In this document: positions 16,690 to 24,891 of the stretch, piece by piece
Position numbering within the stretch: the first letter of the stretch is position 1
Layout of the letters: each line of letters opens with the position of its first letter
NCBI GenBank assembly: GCA_963204725.1
Contig: CAUJHH010000037.1
Span: 1 to 64,000, forward strand
DNA: 64,000 nt
Source of the DNA: Planctomycetota bacterium
GTDB taxonomy: Bacteria; Planctomycetota; Phycisphaerae; Phycisphaerales; UBA1924
Direction: 5' to 3'
The notes under the pieces: model-generated
What the model saw: only the letters and a program-made list of their open reading frames with translations
What the model was told of the DNA's origin: nothing
Databases searched by the model: none
Position numbers and translations under genes: made by a program

Positions 16690-17481
16690 ATGCCGCACTA
16701 TCTCGTCAAGGGTGCCCGCAAGTCTGATGCCACGAGCAAGACCATCGTGGTACACGCTCCGTCGAAGCGTGAAGCGATCGAGTTAGCCAACGGACACGGG
16801 CTCTTCGTTGCGAGCGTTGAAGCACTGGACGCGGGCGAACCCGAACGGCACGATGCGGGTCACTCGTCGGCGATCCGTCCCCTTTGCACAATGCTTCGAG
16901 ACGCGGGGCGCGTCCAAGATGGAATCGAGGTCTTGCTGTGGACCTACGAGATGGATGCCGCTTCGGGTGGCCAGTCGCCTATGGAGGCATATCTGCGAGT
17001 GCCCAAGTACCTCGCTCATGCCAAGCGATTCGATGAGGCAATCCAGTACCTTCACCGGATGAAACGCGGGGGGGTTGTCGGATGGCCGATCGAAGAGATG
17101 GGACCGCACGGACTCGCCGAGGTGTATTGGTGTCTAGAAGAGCAGTATGGTCAGCAAGACGACGAAAGCAGATCGTCGCTTTACGGCTGTCTCGGCGGCG
17201 TTGGCCAACTTGCCAATCTCTACTACAGGACAAGCGAGTCGGTACGATCGGGCGGTTCACCACGCGAGAACGATCCCATTCAGTCATTGGCGGAGGTACT
17301 GGAGTCGGCCATCGGAATGCTGACCGAAGTTGCTGACGATGCTGCCAACTGCGAGCGTGTGGCCCGCTCTCTCTTCAAGTGCGACGGCTGGATCGACTAC
17401 CAAACCGCCACGAGCATCGCGGTTCGGGCGGAAGTCGAAGTCGCCGGGTTGCTTCGGTGCCCGATCCCCAGTCGAGTGTGA
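16690..17481 (+). CDS. Hypothetical protein, possible cargo of the element
   Basis: I do not recognise this 263-residue protein. The first 45 residues (YLVKGARKSDATSKTIVVHA ... LFVASVEAL) look like a small alpha/beta domain seen at the N-terminus of some planctomycete proteins. The rest is helical and partly TPR-like (YLAHAKRFDEAIQYLHRM), with several Trp and Cys residues. I start at the ATG at 16690; the open frame before it overlaps the divergent gene. It is the only rightward gene of the element, so it is a candidate accessory function. No catalytic motif was seen. Confidence 0.6.
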   Translation: MPHYLVKGARKSDATSKTIVVHAPSKREAIELANGHGLFVASVEALDAGEPERHDAGHSSAIRPLCTMLRDAGRVQDGIEVLLWTYEMDAASGGQSPMEAYLRVPKYLAHAKRFDEAIQYLHRMKRGGVVGWPIEEMGPHGLAEVYWCLEEQYGQQDDESRSSLYGCLGGVGQLANLYYRTSESVRSGGSPRENDPIQSLAEVLESAIGMLTEVADDAANCERVARSLFKCDGWIDYQTATSIAVRAEVEVAGLLRCPIPSRV

Positions 17482-17524
17482 TGCGGAGGGGAAGAGAGGT
17501 CAGTGGCGCGAAGGACTCACGCGA

Positions 17525-18859
17525 TCAGCAGCCAAGCGAGTACGAATCGAGAAAATCGAGAAAATCGAGGATGTCAACGATCCCATCGGAGTTGACGTCG
17601 GCATTGCCGAGGGAGCCGCACGGTGAGATTGCTTGTTCGCATACCGAGAAATCGTCGAGGAAGTCAAGGAAGTCGATAATGTCGATGAGCCCGTCGCAGT
17701 TGTAGTTCGAGAGGCACGCGAGAGGTTCACCCCACCGAGCAAGGCCCTTGAAAGCGATCCCCTGCGCGGACGGAATGCTGCCACCGGCGAACACGTCTCC
17801 ATTGGGCATTTCAACAAGTGCGAATACGCCCGCAACCGTTCCGACGCCCGAAATCCCGGAGCCGAAGGGAAGCCACGCGGAACCATCCCAGCGGGCTATG
17901 TAGTGCGCAGCCGAGCCGTTTGCGGTCTGAAAGTGTCCACCCGCGATCAAGTGTCCACCCGAAACAGAAATCACGGAATCGACGCGCCGATTGGTACCGG
18001 AGCCAAGCGAAGTCCATGAAGTACCGTCCCAGACGGCAATGTTGGGGGTTGCAACTCCACCGGCTTCGGAGAACGCGCCAGCCGCCACAAGCGAGCCATT
18101 CTCCATCTCTGTGATTGAATACACGATCCCGTTCGGTCCCGAGCCCAACGACGTCCATTCGTCCTCAGACCAAAGAGCAATTCTGTCGGCGGAATGACCA
18201 CCCGCCGCGTCAAAGTTGCCACCCGCAACTAGTGTGCCGTTGCTCGTCACCAGCAATGACGTAACCCACGAGTTCATTTGGCTATCAATCGAATGCCATT
18301 CGGTACCATCCCACCTCGCGATGAATCTGGCCTCAGTTCCATCGGCGAGCGGCAGGTAGAAGTTCCCACCAGCCACGAGGTCTCCGTTTGGAAGCACTGC
18401 CAGCGCATAGACCAGTTCGGCCCCTTCCCCGATGCCCGTGCCGAGCGGATTCCACGTCGCTCCATCCCATCGCGCGACGTTGCTTACAGGGACACCTCCC
18501 GCATCCCAAAACCGCCCCCCCGCAACGAGATCGCCATTGGGCATCGCCACGATGGAATGAACGTGTCCAGTGATTTGCCCGTTGAAACCTCTCCATGTTC
18601 CGGTAACGGGATTCCAAGCCGCAATCTGTCCGAACACTTCTGACCCCTCAACCACGCCGAAGTCACCTCCGACTACTAGGTGGGTCGGCTCCGGTCCGGC
18701 TCCATCGGGATCCCACGTCGTGAGGGCATCGACAACCCCTCCTCCAATCCACGGGATCCCGACTCCATTGAGCCAGCGGGGCGTGCATTGGGCAAACGTC
18801 GGCAGGGAGCCGCATGCCAAAGCGATGAGGGCAACGCGCCTTAGAGCATTCTCACTCAT
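17525..18859 (-). CDS. Secreted propeller-like protein with GC-type dockerin
   Basis: This 444-residue protein has a signal peptide (MSENALRRVALIALACGSL...FAQC). The body repeats a unit of about 45 residues with the pattern W-x-x-LGSG...V-x-x-L...NGxLVAGGxF (for example SLGSGPNGIVYSI, SLGSGTNRRVDSV, PLGTGIGEGAELVYAL), consistent with a beta-propeller. The C-terminus carries two dockerin-like calcium loops (NCDGLIDIIDFLDFLDDF and DVNSDGIVDILDFLDFLDSY), the GC-type dockerin typical of Phycisphaerae. The start overlaps the IS630 transposase end by 8 bases and has no Shine-Dalgarno, so its native control region was probably displaced by the insertion. Function unknown; surface-associated is likely. 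Confidence 0.85.
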   Translation of the reverse strand: MSENALRRVALIALACGSLPTFAQCTPRWLNGVGIPWIGGGVVDALTTWDPDGAGPEPTHLVVGGDFGVVEGSEVFGQIAAWNPVTGTWRGFNGQITGHVHSIVAMPNGDLVAGGRFWDAGGVPVSNVARWDGATWNPLGTGIGEGAELVYALAVLPNGDLVAGGNFYLPLADGTEARFIARWDGTEWHSIDSQMNSWVTSLLVTSNGTLVAGGNFDAAGGHSADRIALWSEDEWTSLGSGPNGIVYSITEMENGSLVAAGAFSEAGGVATPNIAVWDGTSWTSLGSGTNRRVDSVISVSGGHLIAGGHFQTANGSAAHYIARWDGSAWLPFGSGISGVGTVAGVFALVEMPNGDVFAGGSIPSAQGIAFKGLARWGEPLACLSNYNCDGLIDIIDFLDFLDDFSVCEQAISPCGSLGNADVNSDGIVDILDFLDFLDSYSLGC

Positions 18860-19786
18860 CGCGTAGCGTGTATCCGCAGTGTTTGAAGCAGTGAGCGGCG
18901 TCCTGGGAGGTGACCTGATCCAGAACGGTCTGCATGGCGGCCCAGAGGGCGTCACGGGTCCTGCACGCCATCGACCGCAGCAGCTGCTTGATCTTGGAGA
19001 AGACCATCTCGATGGGGTTGAGATCGGGCGAGTAGGGCGGAAGGAACGCCAGGGTCGCGCCGCGTGACTCGATGAGCCGTCGTGCACGCTCGCTCTTGTG
19101 GCTGGAGAGGTTGTCCAGCACGACGATGTCCCCGGGCCGCAGCTCGTGCACGAGGATGTCCTGGACGAACGCGTCGAAGAACTGGCGGTCGATGGCCCCG
19201 TCCACCACCATCGAGCAGCGCACCCCTTCCACGCCCAGGGCCGCGATGAGCGTCGTGGTCTTCCAGTGCCCGTGCGGGACTCTGGCGACCAGCCGCTCGC
19301 CGCGCGGGGCCCGCCCCCGCAGCCGTGTCATGTTGGTCTTGGCCCAGGTCTCGTCGATGAAGATCAGCCGCCCGGCGTTGAGACTGCTCTGCTCGCCCTT
19401 CCACTCCTGACGCCGCTGCGCGACATCGGCCCGCTCCTGCTCGGCCGCATGGATCGTCTTTTTTTGAAGGACAGCCCGAGCGTGCGGAGGGTCTTGGAGA
19501 TCGCCGATTCGCCGCAGACGTTCCCCAGCAATCCACGCAGCTCCCTGAGCGTCGCGTCGGGCCGCTGGCGGACCAGTTCGGCCAGGTGCTCGCGGTCGAT
19601 CTTGCGAACGCCGGGAGAGCCCGTCTTCCGCGGCGAAGACTCGCCGCGTTCCTGCAGCCGCTGCTTGACGCGTCGTGCCCAGGCGGGACTGACCTCGAAC
19701 AGACGTGCGATCTGCGACGTGGTCATGCCGCGCTGGTAGGCGCGGATGACCCGATCGCGAAGGTCCTGGGAGTACGCCGCGCCCAT
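18852..19786 (-). CDS. IS630-family transposase, made by -1 frameshifting
   Basis: DDE transposase of about 310 residues encoded in two overlapping frames. Frame one has the N-terminal HTH (MGAAYSQDLRDRVIRAYQRG, TTSQIARLFEVSPAWARRV) up to LGLSFKK. Frame two continues KTIHAAEQ and has the catalytic region: FIDETWAK, IVVLDNLSSHKS and PPYSPDLNPIE. The frames join at a run of seven A (19459-19465), where a slip of -1 gives SFKKKTIHAAEQ, the sequence expected for the family. Such A-rich slippery runs are a known way to make full-length transposase in IS elements. The last codons may lie in flanking DNA. Confidence 0.88.
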
Positions 19787-19881
19787 CCGTGAAGCTCCTG
19801 TCTTGCACATCCCTCGTGCAACACACAAGCTACACCGCACATCCGCCTGGCGCAATACCAACCACGCGCCGTACCGCGCTA
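18864..19881 (-). mobile_element. IS630-family insertion sequence
   Basis: About 1.0 kb. A TA at 18864-18865 is followed inward by GCGTGTATCC. At the other end a TA at 19880-19881 reads inward (minus strand) GCGCGGTACG. Both outer flanks are CGCG, so the target may have been CGCGTACGCG, with TA duplicated as usual for IS630. A second possible upstream end is the TA at 19831-19832, with inward sequence GCTTGTGTGT, which pairs slightly better with the left end. The terminal repeats are weak in both models, so the upstream boundary is uncertain. Confidence 0.7.
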
Positions 19882-20177
19882 CGCGTTCGGTGGAAACGCT
19901 CTATTGGGTATGTGTGGCAGTCGAAAACCTCTTGATCGATCATCGCCTGATCGTACATCTCTCGCGCGCGATCGCTCACGCATTCAGGTCTTGTGATTTG
20001 CACGGCGTGCTCGACGCTGTCGGGTCGCCACCCGAAACTCTGCACATCGTGCCGCGCACGTTCGGTCGCCTCTTCGAGCGAGCCCGCGACGATCCAGCAG
20101 TTGATGTACGCGCCCCCGATACGGCCGTGGTCTGGCGACTCGCGCGATGGACTCGCGTGCAGGCGGATGAGAAACAT
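19830..20177 (-). CDS. Conserved hypothetical protein, possibly truncated by the IS
   Basis: This 115-residue protein has the look of a real small cytoplasmic protein: GGAYINCWIVAGSLEEATER, a helix, GWRPDSVEHAV and MIDQEVFDCHTYP near the end. I chose the ATG at 20177. The part after CHTYPIERFHRT is arginine-rich and may be insertion-sequence DNA, because one model places the IS630 end inside this codon range. Without the insertion the frame would end IERFHRTRTR at a TGA overlapping the dockerin ATG. Function unknown. Confidence 0.55.
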   Translation of the reverse strand: MFLIRLHASPSRESPDHGRIGGAYINCWIVAGSLEEATERARHDVQSFGWRPDSVEHAVQITRPECVSDRAREMYDQAMIDQEVFDCHTYPIERFHRTRSAVRRVVGIAPGGCAV

Positions 20178-20250
20178 GACGCGCGTGCCGCCCTGTCGTG
20201 CAGTGCGGCGTGGTGAGTTGCGACGTCTCTTCATCGTCGGATTGACCTCA

Positions 20251-20270
20251 CCCCGTGTTCGCGCACGGGG
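20251..20270. terminator. Hairpin after the oxidoreductase gene
   Basis: CCCCGTG (20251-20257) pairs with CACGGGG (20264-20270) around the loop TTCGCG. A second short hairpin (CCGCT/AGCGG) lies at about 20284-20299. Neither is followed by a T-run, so termination is only possible, not shown. Confidence 0.35.
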
Positions 20271-20317
20271 CCGCCTTCAGACACCGCTCTGGAGAGCGGT
20301 GCCACCAAAGGCCTGGA

Positions 20318-21667
20318 CTACACCAGCGGCGTCTTCCCCGGCATGGGCACCTCGGGCGTCGGCAGCGGGCCCATCTCGTAGCTCGGCGGCGTGAGATCCA
20401 GCTTGGAGTTGATCGCCTGCTCCCACGTTACGGTCTTGCCGGTGTACGCGGCCATGCGCCCCATGATCGCGGTGAGTGTTGACTCGGCCACCTGCTTCGC
20501 CTCGTTGACGCGGTTGCCGGACTTGATCGCCTCGATGAGGTCCACATGCTCCTGCACGTAGGGGTTGTTGTTCTCGCCCGTGAACTTCCACGGGGCGTCG
20601 GCTCCCCCGCCGCTCGCGCCGCCGCCACTGCCGGGCGCGGTGCGGAAGTCCGCGGCTCCCGGCCGAAGCGTGCACGAGCCGCGTGAGCCCCGGATGACCT
20701 CTTCGACGCGCGAGGTGGTTCCGTCCTGCTGGCGGCACATGGACGTGCACGTTGCGCCGGACTCGTACTCATACAGCACGCCGAAGTGATCGAAGATCTG
20801 GCCATAGGCGGGATCGGTGCGGACCTGTCGGCCCCCGACGGCGGTGGCGGAGTTTGGGTGTGTCTCGCCGCTCGTCACGCTCATCGCCCAGTTGACGACA
20901 TCGAGGTTATGAACGTGCTGCTCGACGATGTGGTCGCCGGAGAGCCACGTGAAGTAGAGCCAGTTCCTGATCTGCCACTCCATGTCGGACCACTCGGGGC
21001 GGCGCGGGTGCATCCACAGGCCGCCCTGGTTCCAGTAGGCCTCGCTGGTGACGATGCGCCCGATCGCGCCGTCCTTGATCCGCTTCATCGCCTCGCGGTA
21101 CGAGGTTTCGTGCCTTCGCTGCGTACCGGCGACGATCGAGAGTCCCTTGGTGTCGGCCATCGCGGCGGATTCAAGCACCGAGCGGATGCCCGCGGGATCA
21201 ACGGCGACCGGCTTCTCGATGAAGATGTTGCATCCCTTCTCGACGGCGGCACGCAGGTGCATCGGCCGGAAGTGGGGCGTGGTCGCGAGGATCACCGTGT
21301 CGATGTCGCCGGCGAGGAGCTCCTTGTAGCTGTCGAAGCCGGTGAGCACACGATCGTCGGGGAGGTCGACGCGATCGCGCCACGGGTTGTCGGATGAGGT
21401 GAGGTAGCCGCGTGCGCCGCCGATGCGATCGGTGAAGAGATCGGCCATGCCGACGACGCGGATGTCTGGCGAGGCCTCGAGCGCGTTCATGACGGCGCCG
21501 GTGCCGCGCCCGCCGCAGCCGATGACGCCGAGGCGGATCGAATCCATCGAGCGTCCCGAACTGGCGAAGGCCATGTTCGTGCCGGAGAGGGACATGAGGC
21601 CGAGTGCGGACGCGCCGGCGACCGAGGATTTGACGAATTCGCGGCGGTTCAGGGTGCTGTCGGACAT
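20318..21667 (-). CDS. Tat-exported Gfo/Idh/MocA-family oxidoreductase
   Basis: A 449-residue NAD(P)-dependent dehydrogenase of sugars or cyclitols. The N-terminus NRREFVKSSVAG with a hydrophobic stretch is a Tat signal, so the folded protein with its cofactor is exported. The Rossmann motif is VIGCGGRGTG, and the catalytic EKP motif is IEKPVAVD. The C-terminal domain contains WHxTW-like aromatic stretches (NWLYFTWLSGDHIVEQHVHN). The ATG follows TAGGAG. It lies 48 bp downstream of a paralogue on the same strand and the two share about the same layout. Substrate unknown; a role in carbohydrate breakdown outside the cytoplasm is inferred. Confidence 0.9.
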   Translation of the reverse strand: MSDSTLNRREFVKSSVAGASALGLMSLSGTNMAFASSGRSMDSIRLGVIGCGGRGTGAVMNALEASPDIRVVGMADLFTDRIGGARGYLTSSDNPWRDRVDLPDDRVLTGFDSYKELLAGDIDTVILATTPHFRPMHLRAAVEKGCNIFIEKPVAVDPAGIRSVLESAAMADTKGLSIVAGTQRRHETSYREAMKRIKDGAIGRIVTSEAYWNQGGLWMHPRRPEWSDMEWQIRNWLYFTWLSGDHIVEQHVHNLDVVNWAMSVTSGETHPNSATAVGGRQVRTDPAYGQIFDHFGVLYEYESGATCTSMCRQQDGTTSRVEEVIRGSRGSCTLRPGAADFRTAPGSGGGASGGGADAPWKFTGENNNPYVQEHVDLIEAIKSGNRVNEAKQVAESTLTAIMGRMAAYTGKTVTWEQAINSKLDLTPPSYEMGPLPTPEVPMPGKTPLV

Positions 21668-21715
21668 TGGATGCTCCTACGGGAAGGCCGAGAGAACGCA
21701 GGGTGATTGCAATGG

Positions 21716-23074
21716 TTACGCGAGTCTGGACTGGCCGGGAACCGCGAGCGGCGGGTAGGGCATCGGTCCGAACTCGAGCGTCTCGGGGACGAGCGATTCC
21801 TTGGAGTTCATCGCCTGGTCCCATGAGACGGCCTGGCCGGTGTACGCGCTCATGCGGGCCATGATCGCCATGAGCGAGCTGTGCGCGCCCCGGGCGGCGT
21901 CGTTGATCGGTGCGCCGTCGCGGATCGATTTGAAGAGTTCGTCGTGCTCGGTCTGGTACATGTCGCGATCGTCGCGCCCCGAGTACTGCCACGTCCGCTT
22001 GTTGTCGAGGTCGCGCGTCTCGAACGTCGGGATCCAGCCGTTGACCGTCGCCGACCCCTTGGTGCCGTAGATGTAGTCGGTGTTGTCCGCGGGGCAGCCG
22101 TCGATCTGGCGGCACGTGTGGTGGGATCGGAGCCCGCCCTCGTACTCATAGATCGCTGCGAAGTGGTCGAAGGAGTTGCCCGACTCGGCGCCGGTGCGTG
22201 CGGCCCTTCCTCCGAGACAGTTGACCAGGAGCGGGGTTCGGTCGCCGGTGGCCCACGAGCCGCGGTCGATGGAGTGGCACGCCTGCTCGACGATGTGGTC
22301 GCCGGAGATCCAGGTGAAGTGCCACCAGTTGCGCATCTGGAACTCCAGATCGCTCCATTCGGGCTTCCTCGGTCGCTTGCTGAGCGTGCCGGTGTGGTAG
22401 GTGGTGTGAAGCGACATGATCTGGCCGATAGCGCCGGAGTTGATCTTGTCGAAGGTCGCGACCATGCCGTCGTGGTGGCGCCAGCAGTAGCCGATCATCG
22501 ACGCGAGATTCTTGCTCTTTGCGAGCTTGGCGGTCTCGATCACGCTCCGCACGCCCGCGCTGTCAACGGCGACCGGCTTCTCGGCGAAGACGTGCTTGTT
22601 CTTCTCGATCGCGTAGCGATAGTGCGTGGGGCGGAAGGCGGGGTAGCCGGTGATGAGCACGACGTCGACGCCAGCGTCGATCGCGGGCTTGTAGGAGTCG
22701 AAGCCCGTGAACTGGCGGCTTGCCGGGACCTGGACCCGAGCCGTCGCCTGATCACCCATCGTCTCGCTGATGCCCTTGAGACTGGACTCCAGGCGCTCGG
22801 CGAATACATCGCCCATCGACCAGAGGACGACGCCGGGGTCGGCGTTCAGGGCCTGGATGCACGCGCCCGTGCCGCGCCCGCCGCAGCCGACGAGGGCGAT
22901 CTTGATCTGGTCCGAGCCGCGGATGTTGGCGGCACGCGCGACGGAAGGCCCGGCAAGCCCCGAGAGGCCGACGCCTGCGAGCCCCGCGGTCGCGACGGAG
23001 GTCTTTACGAAGTCGCGCCTTGTGAGAGCGTCTCTGGCGGCGGGGGCAATGGTCTGTGGGTTGGCATCGTGCAT
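21716..23074 (-). CDS. Tat-exported Gfo/Idh/MocA-family oxidoreductase (paralogue)
   Basis: A 452-residue protein with Tat signal TRRDFVKTSVATAGLAGVG, Rossmann motif LVGCGGRGTG, EKP motif AEKPVAVD and the conserved WWHFTWISGDHIVEQACHS. It is the first of two tandem paralogues, which clearly descend from a duplication but have diverged in the N-terminal half. The SPxxRE-type residues of individual subfamilies are not decisive here. Likely binds NAD(P) and oxidises a sugar derivative. The start is the ATG at 23074. Confidence 0.9.
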   Translation of the reverse strand: MHDANPQTIAPAARDALTRRDFVKTSVATAGLAGVGLSGLAGPSVARAANIRGSDQIKIALVGCGGRGTGACIQALNADPGVVLWSMGDVFAERLESSLKGISETMGDQATARVQVPASRQFTGFDSYKPAIDAGVDVVLITGYPAFRPTHYRYAIEKNKHVFAEKPVAVDSAGVRSVIETAKLAKSKNLASMIGYCWRHHDGMVATFDKINSGAIGQIMSLHTTYHTGTLSKRPRKPEWSDLEFQMRNWWHFTWISGDHIVEQACHSIDRGSWATGDRTPLLVNCLGGRAARTGAESGNSFDHFAAIYEYEGGLRSHHTCRQIDGCPADNTDYIYGTKGSATVNGWIPTFETRDLDNKRTWQYSGRDDRDMYQTEHDELFKSIRDGAPINDAARGAHSSLMAIMARMSAYTGQAVSWDQAMNSKESLVPETLEFGPMPYPPLAVPGQSRLA

Positions 23075-23204
23075 GGAACGACTCCGTTTGGGGCTCGGGC
23101 GCGCGGCGGCATGTCTGGGGCGACCAATGTACCAGATTCGCGGCGCATTCCAACACGACCGATCCGCCTCGTCGGGCTGCGTCTCGGCTTATGATGGGCC
23201 GCAC

Positions 23205-24596
23205 GTGGCCACGCCCTCGATCACCGGTTCTGAGTCCTTTCGGCTCCGAATCCAACGGAGCGAGGGGTATCGCGCCGGGCTGATGCTGGCGGTGTACGCA
23301 TCGCTGGCTCTGATGCTCATCGCCCGCCGAATCGAGGGCGGCACCTACATCGCCCAGGCCAAGGTGCTCTTTCCGACCCTCGGCGTGGTGCTCGCGGCCA
23401 TGGTCTACGAGGCCCTCTACCTCCGCGCCCTCATGGCATCGATGCGAAAGGGTGCGTTGCTCCCGCAGTGGCGCCTTGACGCCACGGCGCTCGTCGAGCT
23501 CGCGGGTCCTGCCGCGGTGATGGCCATCCTCCACTATTGGTCCGAGCGCGGAGACTTCTTCGCGCTCTCTGCGCCGGCGATCATGGTCTTTCCGATCACG
23601 ATCCTGCTGTCGGTGCTGCGCCTCCGCCCGTCGACGACGCTCTGGCTCGGCGTCGGAGCCGGCGTGTTCCACATCATCCTCGTCCTGGACGCGATGCGGC
23701 ACGATCAATTCCGCTCGAACCAGTCGACCGCGCTCTTCTCCTTTGGCGTGCTGCTCGCCATGACGGGCGTGGCCGGGATGGTGGTGACCCGCGCCGTGCG
23801 GCGCTACGTCGCGGAGGCCGTCGAGGAAGCGCAAGCGCATGAGCGTGCCGGACTGAAGCTCATGGCGATTGAGCGTGACCTGGAGGTCGCCAGACAGATC
23901 CAGCTTGGGCTGTTGCCGGCGCAGTCGCCAAGGTTCGATGGCTTCGACATCGCGGGCATGAACCTGCCGGCGGATCAGACGGGCGGCGACTATTACGATT
24001 GGCAGGAGCTTCCCAACGGGCGCCTGCTGGTGGCGATCGCGGATGTGACGGGCCACGGCATCGGACCGGCGCTCGTGATGGCTGTCTGCCGCGCATACTC
24101 GCGCGCGACCGCACCGCTGGACTCAGATCCTCCGTCGCTGATGGCGCGTCTCAACGCGCTGCTCTGCGCGGATATCACTGGCGGGCGGTTCATCACGCTC
24201 GCGATGGCCGCGCTGCAGAAGGATGGGCAGGTCGAGTTCCTGTCGGCGGGGCACGGTCCGTCGCTCCTCTATCGCGCGGCCGATCGGAGCCTGGAGCAGT
24301 TTGGGGGCGATGGGCTTCCCCTCGCCATCATGGCCGGCGAGGTGTACAGCCCATCGCGCACTTTCACGATGGAACGGGGCGATGTGCTGGTGATGCTGAC
24401 CGACGGTGTGATTGAGTGGCAGAACGCGGGTGGCGTGCAGTTCGGGATCGAGCCGGTGGCGAGCGCGCTCGGCGCGTGCGCTTCGGAGCCTGCGGCCGAG
24501 ATCGTGGATCGGCTGCACAAGGCGGTTCTCGCGCACGCCTCTGGCTCGACGCAGAACGACGATGTGACGATCGTGGTCGTCAAACGCAGTGTCTGA
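23205..24596 (+). CDS. Membrane PP2C/RsbU-type phosphatase
   Basis: A 463-residue protein with an N-terminal membrane domain of about six helices (for example GLMLAVYASLALMLIA, VLFPTLGVVLAAMVYEALYL, IMVFPITILLSVLRL) and a coiled-coil linker. The C-terminal SpoIIE/PP2C domain has the metal aspartates in GGDYYDW, DVTGHGIG, TDGVIEW and NDDVTIVV. Such phosphatases act on phosphorylated anti-anti-sigma factors in partner-switching systems; no partner is encoded next door. The GTG at 23205 is the shortest start that keeps all helices; an ATG at 23127 in the same frame is possible. No clear ribosome-binding site for either. Confidence 0.82.
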   Translation: MATPSITGSESFRLRIQRSEGYRAGLMLAVYASLALMLIARRIEGGTYIAQAKVLFPTLGVVLAAMVYEALYLRALMASMRKGALLPQWRLDATALVELAGPAAVMAILHYWSERGDFFALSAPAIMVFPITILLSVLRLRPSTTLWLGVGAGVFHIILVLDAMRHDQFRSNQSTALFSFGVLLAMTGVAGMVVTRAVRRYVAEAVEEAQAHERAGLKLMAIERDLEVARQIQLGLLPAQSPRFDGFDIAGMNLPADQTGGDYYDWQELPNGRLLVAIADVTGHGIGPALVMAVCRAYSRATAPLDSDPPSLMARLNALLCADITGGRFITLAMAALQKDGQVEFLSAGHGPSLLYRAADRSLEQFGGDGLPLAIMAGEVYSPSRTFTMERGDVLVMLTDGVIEWQNAGGVQFGIEPVASALGACASEPAAEIVDRLHKAVLAHASGSTQNDDVTIVVVKRSV

Positions 24597-24891
24597 TTGT
24601 GCCCAGTGGGCGTTCAGGTCGTGTCCGGCTCCGAGCCCCCTGTGGCCGCGCGGCGACCGTCGATCTGTCCGCGATCTCTGGCGGCCCCAGCAACCGCTCC
24701 GGCCGAACTTGCAGGGCGCGCTCGATCGGGGCACACACACGCCGCACATCTCCAAGGATTTCCACGCACCAATCGGGGCTCACCGCTGTACGACACTTGG
24801 CTGCCACCCTGCCTCCCTTGGCAACGGAGTTGCGGCGCACAGGTGCAACATCGCGGCACGCTTGGGCATCCGATATTGTGGAGGAGTGCCT

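Larger units (their letters stand above)
12660..17500. mobile_element. Putative integrative element at tRNA-Val
   Basis: The left end is the tRNA 3' half, with the integrase reading into it. Behind it come GGCGGTCT repeats, a TOPRIM/RecA-like replication protein, an excisionase-like HTH protein and two unknown genes in divergent orientation. This is the gene set of a small integrative element or phage satellite. I could not find a direct repeat of the tRNA 3' end on the right, so the right boundary is a guess placed where ordinary chromosomal genes seem to resume. There are no capsid, tail or conjugation genes. Confidence 0.55.

Noticed and set aside
17495-17520. Possible right attachment site resembling the tRNA 3' end (GGCGCGAAGGACTC)
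   Set aside because: It is in inverted orientation relative to the tRNA and matches only in part; a real attR should be a direct repeat.
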